Of a stretch of 25,249 bases of DNA, positions 10,701 to 21,200 are shown one piece after another. The stretch spans positions 610,252-635,500 of the forward strand of contig BMAT01002771.1 of NCBI GenBank assembly GCA_019649035.1, read 5' to 3'. The DNA comes from Elysia marginata (lineage: Eukaryota > Mollusca > Gastropoda > Plakobranchidae). Each line of letters begins with the position of its first letter. Position 1 is the first letter of the stretch. A program made the position numbers and the translations under genes. The notes beneath the pieces were generated by a model. It was not told the origin of the DNA. It made no database searches and saw only the letters and a program-made list of their open reading frames with translations.

Positions 10701-11230
10701 CCCTGATTTTTAGTGACTGTGCTTTTCTCCACAACTCTCTTTGCAGCAGTTGTCCTTGTATCTTTTTCAGCCATTTTTGATTTTGACAAAGTAAGTCGAG
10801 ATGAAGTGCTTTCATTCATTTCCTTTGTAAGCTCAGCCTTTGCCAAAATGTTAGAAGGCCCTTGCCTACTTTCCAATTCAGGACTTTCTAAAGGTTTACT
10901 AATCTCTGATACTGATGAATTCTCTTGCCTTGAAATTCTCCCCAAAATTAATTCATTCTGGTGAACAGCTTTTAGTTTATCATCATCTGTGCGTATGTCT
11001 GTCAGACCGTTAAAATCTACAACATCACAAGATGTGAAGCTCCCTGTGTTATCTGCTAAAATATTCTCAAAATCTATTCCTTTTAAACAGACTACTTTTG
11101 TTTTCTCTGAACTACTAGCATTGTTGGCGTTTTGAATCATGTTTGTGTTATTGATATCAAAATCACTAGATTGTTTGCTAAGACTATTTGTAGAAGTATA
11201 AGGAGATTTGGAGCTACAGGCAGAGAGATT
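1736..11230 (-). CDS. Spectraplakin giant exon E3: coding minisatellite, about 50 plakin repeats, disordered tail
   Basis: Second giant internal exon, 9495 bp, 3165 codons, phase 0 at both ends. The sense acceptor is TATTCCACAG (AG at 11232-11231); the donor is AAG|GTATAC (from 1735), acceptable but weaker than that of E2. The frame is open upstream of the first ATG (11138-11140) back to the acceptor as NLSACSSKSPYTS, so that ATG is internal. Domain order: residues 1-181, Ser/Thr- and charge-rich linker; 182-721, eight 68-residue tandem units; about 722-1831, plakin-repeat block A (about 38 cores); 1832-2176, Ser/Thr-rich linker; 2177-2476, block B (about 12 cores); 2477-3165, mostly disordered tail ending in a helix-like LRLTDKLLKLNLKAG and ITARDRRK. 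The plakin repeats here are more degenerate than in E2, with fewer intact 'DPxTG' turns. The end of the exon probably leads into the spectrin-repeat rod outside the window; that is inferred from family layout. An in-frame run of 29 further codons to a TAA at 1646-1648 would be used only if the intron were retained. Confidence 0.92.
2519..2608 (-). other. Aromatic island in the disordered tail of E3
   Basis: KVYYDPSDYLISPHESGRPD followed by GIFCFPLPES. Thirty residues with three Tyr, two Phe and several Pro and Gly stand out from hundreds of residues of Ser/Lys/Asp-rich sequence. It may be a short folding or binding patch. I do not recognise it as a known domain. Confidence 0.6.
3413..3556 (-). 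repeat. Duplicated 16-residue motif S(N/D)EFL(D/E)LP(K/E)R(Q/Y)PKENL
   Basis: Two copies, SNEFLDLPKRQPKENL (3509-3556) and SDEFLELPERYPKENL (3413-3460), start 96 bp (32 codons) apart in the tail of E3. They are 12 of 16 identical and the four differences are mostly conservative, inside otherwise low-complexity sequence. This pattern suggests a short linear binding motif; the partner is unknown. Confidence 0.85.
3803..4702 (-). repeat. Plakin-repeat block B of E3
   Basis: About 12 plakin-repeat cores in 300 residues, starting LDSMLQDAIRNQLIE, then LSLYNAIEKGIYD, QNLSDAIKTGLID, LTLKEAIDATVIDG, and ending VTLGDAIKKSIIN and INFKDAISAGLIF. 'DPETGD', 'DHHTGAV' and 'NPQTGET' turns are better preserved here than in block A. 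The size is near that of two or three canonical plakin repeat domains of about 4.5 repeats each. Confidence 0.85.
4703..5737 (-). other. Ser/Thr-rich, charged linker between blocks A and B
   Basis: 345 residues without plakin-repeat cores. It opens with a Ser-dense run (SLSSLCSSDYIASSSLGYIS and SAKSSVTSIKSSTTSVS), followed by long acidic and polar stretches with many Ser. It is predicted to be disordered and a likely phosphorylation region, from composition alone. It ends in a helix-like EELMKDLQSRWNPLDDEL just before block B. Confidence 0.75.
5738..9067 (-). repeat. Plakin-repeat block A of E3
   Basis: About 38 plakin-repeat cores in 1110 residues, from LVSFQEALGCSILP to FSLTDAVDTKRLL. Clear members are MTITQAIADGIIDP, ISLQEAIRKGILN, LSLAEALDEGLFN and FSLKQAVDKGLIDPNTGNY. 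Average spacing is about 29 residues, tighter than the 38 of a canonical plectin repeat, and many inter-core turns have lost the 'DPxTG' signature, which indicates degeneration or an unusual packing. The first few units after the minisatellite array are the most divergent. Confidence 0.85.
9068..10687 (-). repeat. In-frame tandem array, 8 copies of a 204-bp (68-residue) unit
   Basis: Coding minisatellite inside E3. Copies in transcript order are 10687-10484, 10483-10280, 10279-10073, 10072-9851, 9850-9647, 9646-9443, 9442-9239 and 9238-9068 (last one partial, 57 codons). Copy lengths are 68, 68, 69, 74, 68, 68, 68 and 57 residues, so the frame is always kept. The unit reads approximately I(S/G)EVSSKV..VKAANLL, then ETSSSDLEAPSKE, then (L/F)DKK..(L/F)SSQILDF, then (N/D)NT...DEDFEGLYI, then a variable KDQ.KS.A end. 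Identity between copies is high at the DNA level, so the array is young compared with the plakin repeats beside it. It does not match the plakin-repeat consensus or a spectrin repeat. The Ser-rich acidic composition predicts disorder with a recurrent acidic-aromatic DEDFEGLY core. I do not recognise it as a named domain. Confidence 0.93.
9971..10006 (-). repeat. 18-bp tandem duplication inside copy 4 of the array
   Basis: Plus-strand sequence gcttgtagcctccaagtt (9971-9988) is followed directly by gcttggagcctccaagtc (9989-10006), two differences in 18 bases. It adds six residues (DLEAPSNLEATSKE instead of DLEAPSKE), which accounts for the extra length of copy 4. This is a small replication-slippage event within the larger array. 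Confidence 0.9.
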
Positions 11231-12270
11231 CTGTGGAATAGATCAAGCAAGTCAAGCAAAAAAGCTTTTAATTAAATGTATGTCTCCTTCAACACACCCA
11301 TAAAGAGTAGGTACACCCACAAATTTAACTAAATTACAAAATGTCTTATTACTATGTTTGATTTGCCTAATACCAATGTATATGAGATTTCGGATAGGCA
11401 GTAAGAAAACAGTTTTAAAATGTTCTCATTTAAATTTTAGAAAAACCTTGCAAAGCCATTTTGTCCAACAATTTTGTATGCTATTTATGTGTAGCATTAC
11501 CACCAAACAGGCAAGTTGCAGGAATATTCAACATGAGAAAATTGATTTTTTTTCTATCAAAGGGTGGGTTAAATTCTAAAAGTTTATGGTGTACTAAATA
11601 ATAAAATGCCAACATAAAACCATTGAAACGATGGCTGGGTATGAGATGTTAATAAGAGTAGGGGATCTCTTTTAATTCTTTGCAGTTTAAATTATTAAAC
11701 CAAGTGTTTCTTCATTTTCTTGAACATGGATCTCACTGATCCTGGATCTTTCAAATGTAATTACTTAGGTCATAGTCAACATCTAAATCGTCTTTTCACA
11801 GCCTCTTAAACAGCCACATAGAAGCTTTAAAACCATGTAAGTACGTATATCTAAACCTCAATTCTGCAAATAGCCTCATTGCGTTGTTAAAATCCACATA
11901 AATATTTACTCTATGTTAAACAAATTCATACTCTATTTCTCTTTTCACTATATTTCTATAAATGGTGATGGTATAAAAAAATTTTTGGTAAAGGCGTTCA
12001 TGACCCTTGTCATGCCTAACAAAAAATTCAAATAACACACAAAGTACTCCTGCAAATAGAAAAATAGAACAGAATCAAATAGCAAGGAAAGCATGACAAA
12101 CACCAAACAGTAAAAGCATCATATCCTGAAACAAGAATCACTATTATTAATGCTATAAGAATAAAGTCTGAGAACAGGGCAGCCACATGGTCATACCAAC
12201 TGTCATCATTCCTTCAATTCACTGAAAAAGGTATAAAAGAACTAAGAAAGAAAAGAAAAAAGGCACTTAC
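11231..12270 (-). other. Intron between E2 and E3
   Basis: 1040 bp, AT-rich, bounded by donor GTAAGT (12270) and acceptor TATTCCACAG (AG at 11232-11231), joining codons phase 0 to phase 0 (PVNF|NLSA). A T-rich tract lies before the acceptor, with a weak candidate branch region about 45 bases upstream. No other exon, RNA gene or mobile element was recognised. Confidence 0.85.
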
Positions 12271-15200
12271 AAAATTGACAGGAGTGGATGTAGATGCTCT
12301 GCTCATGGGGCTGAATTGATCAGATCTTGAAAACGTCTTTGCCGCTGTGGTCGGTTGAATGCTGTGGATACCTGGACCATCCCCATTAACTCTTGGCGAA
12401 TCAGTTTCTCTGTAAAGTTGTCTTGGTGTTGACATTGGTGTTGTGTTGACTGAATCTGACTGGAGGTAAGCTGGTGCAAATTGTGCGCTATCGTCCAAAT
12501 TTGGAAAGACTTGTGTTGTGGGTGCTGATGAGCTATTGTAAACACCACGAATTGTATCCTTTGACCCGTTTACAAAAGAGGAATCTGTAGTGTCTAATGA
12601 ATCATCCACAGTAAAAACTGGTCTCAAAAATCCCTTTTGAACAGCTTGCGACACAGATACTGTCTCCTTTGAGAGTGGATCTGTGAAAGAGGCTGAGCCA
12701 GAGTCAATGTAGCCTTTAGATATCGCCGAAGATAATGAGATGGAATCTGCTCCATTGGTAGTGGGCTGTATAGAGTCCCCGATTTTATTCGGGTCATCAT
12801 ATGTCAAAACACCAGAAAGAACAGCTTGATCAACAGGCATTTTTTCTCCAGAGGTCGGGTCATGAAACACGCCAGAATCACTATCCACTAGTCCACCTTG
12901 GATGGCTTCTTGCAGAGTCATCTTCCTGTCTGGTTGAATCACTGAAACAAGTCCTCGCTTTTCAGCCTCACCTAGGGAAAGCTTTTCACCAGTTTTAGAA
13001 TATAGAATCTCCTCTAGGTTAGAGGCAGAGCTTGGGGCCACTCCTCCATTCAACATTACTAAAGAGTCTCCAAAAGCTTGTCCCCCGTATGCTCCGGAAA
13101 TAGGAGAAAGATAGCCTGCCTCCAAAGCAGATTCAACAGAAATGGTATCACCTGTTATACTGTCATAAAACTGACCATTTTCTGAATCAATAATGCCAGT
13201 CATAAGTGCATTTTTGAAACTGTAAGTCACTCCTGTCTCACTTAAACCTTTGTACTCAAAAGGCCTCCCATTTGAAGCAACAACCAGTCCAGTCCTCACA
13301 GCTTCATCTACAGAATAAGTCTTCTGTGACACTTTGTCTAAAAAAGTTCCAGTACTGGGATCAATGAGTCCTTCTCTTAGTGCATCACGGAAAGTGACGT
13401 TGGTTTTTCTCTCTATTTCATCAGACATGAAGCTGGCTGAGGTTGGCCGTTGGACCTTCTCAGAGACAACAAAACCAAGTTTTAAGGCTTCGGGCAGGGA
13501 AATCTCATCCCCTGTGAACGAGTCCCTGTACACCCCTGATGGATCCAGGATACCTTTAGAAATTGCTTCCTCTACGCTTAACTCTTCCCCTTTCTCTTTA
13601 TCAAAGACACCAGTTATGTTATATTTTTCAAGAGGATCTTTTGATATTACAGTTGTTTGAGATTTTGAAACTGTTTGTATGGATCCTGCAACAAGACCCT
13701 CTTTCATAGCATCTTCCATCAACATCTGCACTCCAGTAATGGGATTGTTATAAACTGTGCAGTTAATATCAACCAACTCTTGCTCTATAGCTTCTTCTAG
13801 TCCAATCTGATTTCCGCTGATGGGATCATATACCTTAGTCACTTTTATTTGCTTAGCATCCTGTTTTTTCTGATCAGACATACCTCCTTCATCTGTTGTG
13901 TCTTTACCTTCGACATAATCTCTATTTAGTGCATCTCGTAACGTTATGTCACCATTCATCGTTTTGTATAGGCCATTATCTTTGTCCAGAATGTCTCTTT
14001 CAATAGCATCTGATATGGAAATCGGCTCTCCAGTGACTGGATCTTTTACACCTGTGATGAGGACACCATTGATGACAGCAACCTCTTGAACATCTTCACC
14101 TTCTTCCACATCAGCACTTATCAAACCTTTTTTGATAGCTTCATCTAGAGGTATGTGCTCACCAGTGGCAAGATTTATAACCTCTCCTTTGTCAGCATCA
14201 AAGACACCTTGTCCAATGGCTTCTGACATGGTCATCTCATCACCAGACATTGGATCAACCACAGCTGTGATGGTCATAGACTTCTGAGACACTGATGTAA
14301 CCACTGGTTCAGGGATATCAGATTCCAAAGTGACTAGTCCTTCTTTCAAGGCTTCTAAAATAGACATTGGTTTTCTTGATGCAGTGTCCACAAAGCATGC
14401 TTTTTTAGGGTCAAGGATACCAGCATCAGCAGCATCCTTTCCACTAAGAACCTCATCTGTTTCAGTGTCAATGGCAGATTTGATTTTGAAATCTCCGATT
14501 TGGATGGTTCCTGGAGCTAATTTATCTTTCATAACTCCATGAATCAGCCCTTGCCTGTGGGCATGCTGAACAGGAATACTTTCCTCTGAGAGCAGGTTGT
14601 AATACAATCCAGACTTCATGTCAAGAAGGCCAGCTGATATTGCATCTGTGACGCTTACATGTTCTTCTTTATAGGGATCATAAACAGAATGAATTTCACA
14701 GGTCTGCTCAGGTATCGATTTTGCTTTTTCAAATGGCTCTTTTACAATAAGACCTTTTCTTTCTCCCTCTACAATGGAAATGCTTTCTTTGTCTGAAGGA
14801 TAATAAGTAGAAGTAGATGGATCAATGATACCTTGTCTTATTGCCTCTCTCCATGTAATATATGACTTTGTATCAGGATCAAAGACAGTTGTGTCATAAC
14901 CTTCTGAGTTTCTAAGAGGCAACTCAACAACTCCTGAGCTGATTTCCTTGCCTCGAAGAAGACCATTATCTAAGGCCTCACTCATCCCTATTGTTTCCCC
15001 TGTCCTTCTGTTTGTGAGAAGACCCCTTGATGGGTCCAACACTCCTTCAGCAACAGCTTCCGCTACAGCCATCTCTCTTTTTGTTGCTGGGTCAACAACA
15101 GAGGCGATTTGAAAAGAGGATGAATCATTCAAAACTGCTTCCCTGTTAGAGAAGTGCCTTTCAGGTAAATTTCCACCTTCCTCTATTATGGTGACTGAGA

Positions 15201-18200
15201 CCAGTTTGTCCTTTATGGCTTCTTTTACTGACATTATTTCACCCGTTCTTGTGTCTTTAAAAGTACTTCCGTCTTTACCAATGATACCCTGCCTAACAGC
15301 CTCTGAGAAAGGCAAAGTTCTGCCTGATTTTGTATCTTTCACTGCATCTATGAGAAGTGTATCTTTCTTTGAAAAAGCTACAGCAGATAAGAGCCCGCCT
15401 TTACTCGTCTCTTCTTTGGTTATCATTTTGTCAAAGATTACACCCTGAATAAAGCCTTCTCTGGTTGCTTCCTCAAGTGAAATTGTCTCTCCTGTGACAG
15501 GATTTTTGTATGTGCCATTGTCTAAATGCAAAATACCCTCATCTATGGCTTGTTCTAATGATATTGCCTTGTTTGAAACAGGATCATAGACAGAGTCTAC
15601 CTTAATTTTCTCTGTAGATTTTGAGAATACATTGATTACATCCTTGGACACAGATGCTGGGGTTTCTTGGATTGTGCCATTTTTGATGAGCTGATCAAGA
15701 TTTGTTATCTTGCCAGTTCTTGGGTCCATATTTCCACCATTGTCGTCCAGAACACCGTGGCAAAGTGAATCTTCCAAATTCATCTGTTTGTTTGTGTCAG
15801 GATCTCTGACAATCGCTGAGTCTTTTTGAATAAGACCACTCATGATAGCATCACTCATTTGCATTTCATTACCTGTGTTGGGATCTTTAAAAACTCCCGT
15901 GCTGGGGTTTAAGTAACCGCTGGCTACGGCTTCAAAGAATGTCATTGAGTCTGAAATATCCACAGCAGGAATACTTTGGTGAACATCAGTGACCTCAAGG
16001 ATATCAGGGGGTATATATTTAGCAGTTGTCACATGGAATGACAAATCAGGATCATCAGTGGCATGGTAGGAGTTTTTCTTAGGTTCCTTATCAATAAGAG
16101 AAGAGATTGCTTCTTTGGCACGCAGTGCTGCTGCAGCAGGAGCCCCAATTATGGCAAGTGCACCTATCTTTGCTGCCTCTTGTATAGGGATTTTCCTGCC
16201 CGTCTCGTCAATATACTTCCCTGTTCTGGGATCTATCTTTCCTTCATCAACGCCTTCCTGCAGTGAGTATATCTCTCCTGTTTTGGGTTCATAGACTGTA
16301 AAATTTGGATCAAGCTTACCCGCTTCAAGAGCTTCTTGAAAAGTAAACATGTCACCAGAAGCAGGGTCAGTAAGGTTGCCATTCCTGTCATCAAACAATC
16401 CATCTTCCACAGCTTGAATAATATTAAGACCATCACTGTTTGGAGGCTCTGCCACAGACGAGGTGTCTAAAATCTGGTCATGAATTGCATCCAAAAGAGC
16501 AAGCCTTTGTCCACTCCCTGGCTCTTCAATGGTCTTCTTTGAATCTGTTTCATCTCCTGATGAGATAAGACCATAATCTACAGCCTCTGCCAATGGCATG
16601 ACTTCCCCTGATACAGGATCTAAGAATGTACCTTGCTTTTCATCAACAAGACCCCTGGCTATGGCATGTTGCACAGTCAGAACTGGCCGAGAATTATCTG
16701 TCTTTTGACGCATGCTCCAAAGAGGTGACTCTGGGATCAAACCTTGGATGTCTGCATCTTCCATTGATATCTTTTCCCCAGAGCCAAGGTGAACAAACTC
16801 TCCTTTCTCAGGGTCAAAGATTTTGAAGTCAATAGCTGTTTGAAGGGACATCTCTCTGCCCGATTCTGGATCAATAACTACAGACTCATCTCCATCTATG
16901 ATATTTTGCTTGAGAGCCTCCTGCACTGTCAGATTTCTACCAGAAATGGGATCTATTAATTGACCGGTTTGATGGTTGTAATGATTTTCTTTTATGGCAT
17001 CATTCAGAGTGTATGGTTTCCCATGAGCTCTTGGTTTGTCTTTGGTCTCAGAAGCTGAGATAAATGAAGTGGTTTCAGCGACAGCAGCAAGAGATTTAGC
17101 TGTGCTTGCATCAATAAAACCCTTATCCAGAGCATTCTCTATGGTGAATGCCTGTCCAGTTTTATCATCAAGAATCACTCCATTGTCCCAATCAATGTGA
17201 ATCTCTGGTGATGCTTGCAAATGGCTTGATGTTTCTGCAAGATCTTCTACATAATCAGAATCAATCAAGCCTTGCTGAACTGCTTGAGTGACTGACATGG
17301 TGTCACCACTAGACTTATCTAAAACTGTACCAGTCTCCCAATTTATCTCCAGGTTCTTCACCTTTGTGGCTTTCAAAATCTTTTCCTCAGTCTCTTCTCT
17401 GTTATTGTTCAAAGAGGGTGCCCCTGTCTGTGCACTTGGTGTTTGATTGTTCTCAAAGGAATCTGGCAAGAATTCAGTGAAATTTTTTCTCATTACTGTT
17501 GATTTAGTAAAAGTTTCTTCTTTACTCATAAAAGATTGGGATTGACTTTCATCGTGTTGTTTTACATCTAATGATATGTTTTTTACTGGTGAACCTCGAA
17601 GAGGGTGTTGTCTTGAGGGTGAGACTGGTGGGGATGACATCTTAGATGGGCCACTTTTCTTATCCTTAAGGGCATCAGCAACCAACATGCCTGCAGCTAT
17701 GGGAGCTCCAGCAATGGCCAACAGCCCACATTTGAGAGCTTCTGTAGGAGAGATTTTTCTCCCAGAGTCCTTGTCAATTATAGAACCGTTTCTGTCTACT
17801 AGTCCCCTCTGCAACGCCTCATCCATGGGCACTTGTTCTTTTTGTATTGTGTCCATCACAAATACTGACTTAGCACTCAGGTCTCCATCAGCTATAGCCT
17901 TTCTGAGTGGAACTGCTTCACCAGTATGTCCATCAATGACAGCTTCAGCACCAATGTCATACTTTTGTTCCACAAGTCTTTTCTCAATAGCCATTGGGAG
18001 AGGTACAGTTTTCTGCTGAGCAGTGTCATAAACCTCTGATGTATTCCCATTGATAAGACCACATCTTACGGATTGATGAAGAGGAACTTTCTCTAATGCT
18101 GATGTGTCCTTCACAGTGACCATGCTCCCCTCAATAACTCCACAGGTAATACCTTCTTGTAGAGAATACTCTTCCCCTGTCTTTGGTTCTAGAAATTTGT

Positions 18201-21200
18201 GTGTAATATTGTTATAGAGACCAGCATCAACTGCATCTATTATATTCAAAGCCTGTATGTTTTCAATGGTTTGAGGTACTGCTTTATCTGAATATCCTGC
18301 TCTCTTCATGTTCACATCATTCATTTTACATGTTGCCGGGTCAACTATATTCCTTGCCAGGCAGTCATCGAGAGAAAGTGTTCTCCCTGTCATTGGTTCC
18401 TCAAGGGCTTTAAGGTTTGGATCAATCACACCTCTATCTATAGCTTCCTGAAGAGTAAGGAGAACTCCTGATCTTGGATCCCTGATTCTGCCTTTGTCTT
18501 CATTAACCAAACCAAGTTTCAAAGCATCCATGTAGGACATGCCCTCTGGCGCAGTAAGTGGTGCGGTTTTTTTACCTGTTGTCTTTGGCAAAGTTGGTGG
18601 TGCCACTTTAGATTTAACATCTTCTGCAGCACCATTTTCTACTTCAGTAGAGTAATGGAGTATTTCCTTAGCCAGAGAATGTTCATTCATAGAGTCATCT
18701 GGAGTAAAAGTTTTTTCAAGTTCCATGTCTACCTTTGACCATGGTTTATTGGAATCTTTTGGAATGCGTGGAGTAGAAAGCTTTTCTTCCATCATGGTTT
18801 CTTCTTCTAAAGATCGCTCAATTTGTGCTGAATCTGAATGTTTGGAGGCAAGTAAATATCCAAACTCTTGTGCTTTGTCCAGGCTTATTTCTGTTTTAGT
18901 CACAGGATTGCAGTAGGTTCCTTTATCAAGATTGATAATGCCATCTTTCACAGCCTTGTCAAATGAGATAGGTTTTCTTGTTCTGGGATCTACGACAGAG
19001 GTGATATCTTTGATTGGGACTGCTGGTGTGGCTGCTGACACTGCGCTTCTCAATGTATCATCATCAACTCTCTTTGACGTGACTTCTCCGTGAATAAGCC
19101 CTTTTTCCATAGCAGCTGCTATAGTCATGCTTTCTCTGTTGCCAGTATCATTGTAAGTGCCTTTCTTCACGTTCAAAATTCCCATTTCTACAGCTTTGTC
19201 ATAAGACACCATGTCCATAGTCCTCGGGTCAATGACACTGGTGATGCTCATGGTAACTGTCTCTGAGTGAATGTCCTCCATTAAAGTAGCCTCGTATGGT
19301 TGCTCTTCCTCTGTGATGTGAATGCTTGAGATCTCTGCTTTTTCCAAAGGATCATTTGATTGAGCTTCAGGAGACTCTGCCAACACAAGCCTCTTATCAA
19401 TGGCATCTCCAACTGTCATGGACTCTCCAGTTTGAGGATTAGTATAAATTCCCTTTGAGTTATCCAGAATTCCATCCTTGATGGCCTTTGACACAGAGAT
19501 GATTTCACCATTTCGAGGATCAACCACAGCTGTGATAGAAAGTGTGGCAGCTTTGGTAGTAGTTATTTTGTTGACATCTGAATTGACATCTGTATTAACT
19601 GATGCTAACTTAGCAAATATCAAACCCTTTTCAATTGCTTCATCAATGGGCATTTTCTCATTTGTTCTTGGGTTGACGTAAAGACCAGCAGACTCATCTA
19701 TGATGCCTTCTGATACAGCATCAGCAATATTCATGTGCTTTTTAGTTACGGGATGAACCACAGTTTTCAAAATGTAAGACTTTGTTTCTCTCAACATTGC
19801 ATCAGGGTCAACATTTACATCCCCAATGTCTTCAACTAGGACAAGACCTTTTTCAATTGCCTCACTGATTTTCATTGGTTTGCTCCTGCCAAGGGCATCA
19901 AAACCATAATAAAGTCCTTTTTCTTGGTTTAAAATTCCCTTGGATATAGCATCACTCACAGGCAATTTTTTCTTCGACTTTGGATCTATGACACCAACAA
20001 TAGAAAAGGCTCTTGTCTCTTTCAGAGCCACACCACCCTTGAGGGTGCCTTCAGTATTCTCTGCTTTAATGAAGCCCGCCTGGATAGCTTGGTGAAGGCT
20101 CATAGTTTCACCAGTTACAGGGTTAGTGTACTGGCCTTTCTCTAGGTCTACAAGGTGACGCTTAATTGCTTCATCTACATCAAGCTCTCTGCCAGAGCGT
20201 GTGTCTACCACTGACTTGAGATTTATTTCTCTTGTCTCATTAATCACAGAAGGCATGACAAGAGGTTTAGCCACTGATGTAGTAGTAAAGGAGTAATGCG
20301 AGTCTGTTTTCGAGATGTAACTGGATTCAACATGTCTGGAGCCAGGCTCTATTGGAATGGTGCGAGTTGCTTGTCCAGTTGAATCAGTCATAAAACTTTT
20401 AGAAATCACAGTTTTCCCCATAGAATCAGTCTGATCTGATCCTGCTGAGCGTGGTGACAGGTCAGGCAAGTCTGAAGAGATATTAAGAAGGCCTCTTTGG
20501 ACACCATCTCGTATGCTTGGGGTCTGGTTATTTCCTAGGTCTGAGATGGTTTCTGACCCTTCATCAGCCAGTTCCTGAGAGTCAGGTTGTGAAAGAGTTA
20601 CTGATGACTTCATCATTGGACAGATCAAGCCAAGAATATTGGTGACGTCCAAACCTGAGATGATACCAGTAGATAAGGCCTCCTGCATGTTCAGTCTTTC
20701 TCTTGTTCTTGCATTCTCCAATAAGCCAGTTTCTGGGTCTAGTATACCTGTGCTTAAGGCTTCTGCTATGGAGATATTTCTGCCCTCAGCATTCTGTATA
20801 CTAGTTGGCTTGAGGAGTTCTTTCACCAGCTGCCTGTCCATAAGTCCTGAATTGGCTGCCTGTTGTAAACTCATCTCTCTTCCAGTGCGGTTGTCTTTAT
20901 ATGTACCTGAAGATGTGACAATGCCTCTTGAGAGTGCCTCACAAAGGGTGACAACTTCATTTGTTCTTGGGTCTTTTACACCTGTTCTTGAAAACTCCAC
21001 ATCTTCATGGACAAGCCTGACAACTCCTTTCTTTAAGGCATCTAGAATGGGCATTCGAGCTTTGGTTACAGGATCAACGACCATACCTGTTGGAGCCACG
21101 ATGCCTTTCACTATAGCCTCTTGTACAGACATGATCTTTTCGGTAGCAGGATCCATGATGCATTTTTTGTGCTTACTTACGACCCCTTTCTCAAGAGCAT

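Noticed and set aside
11138-11140. ATG near the 5' side of E3 as a true translation start
   Set aside because: The frame stays open a further 30 codons up to a good acceptor with phase 0, and no promoter or leader is visible, so the Met is internal.
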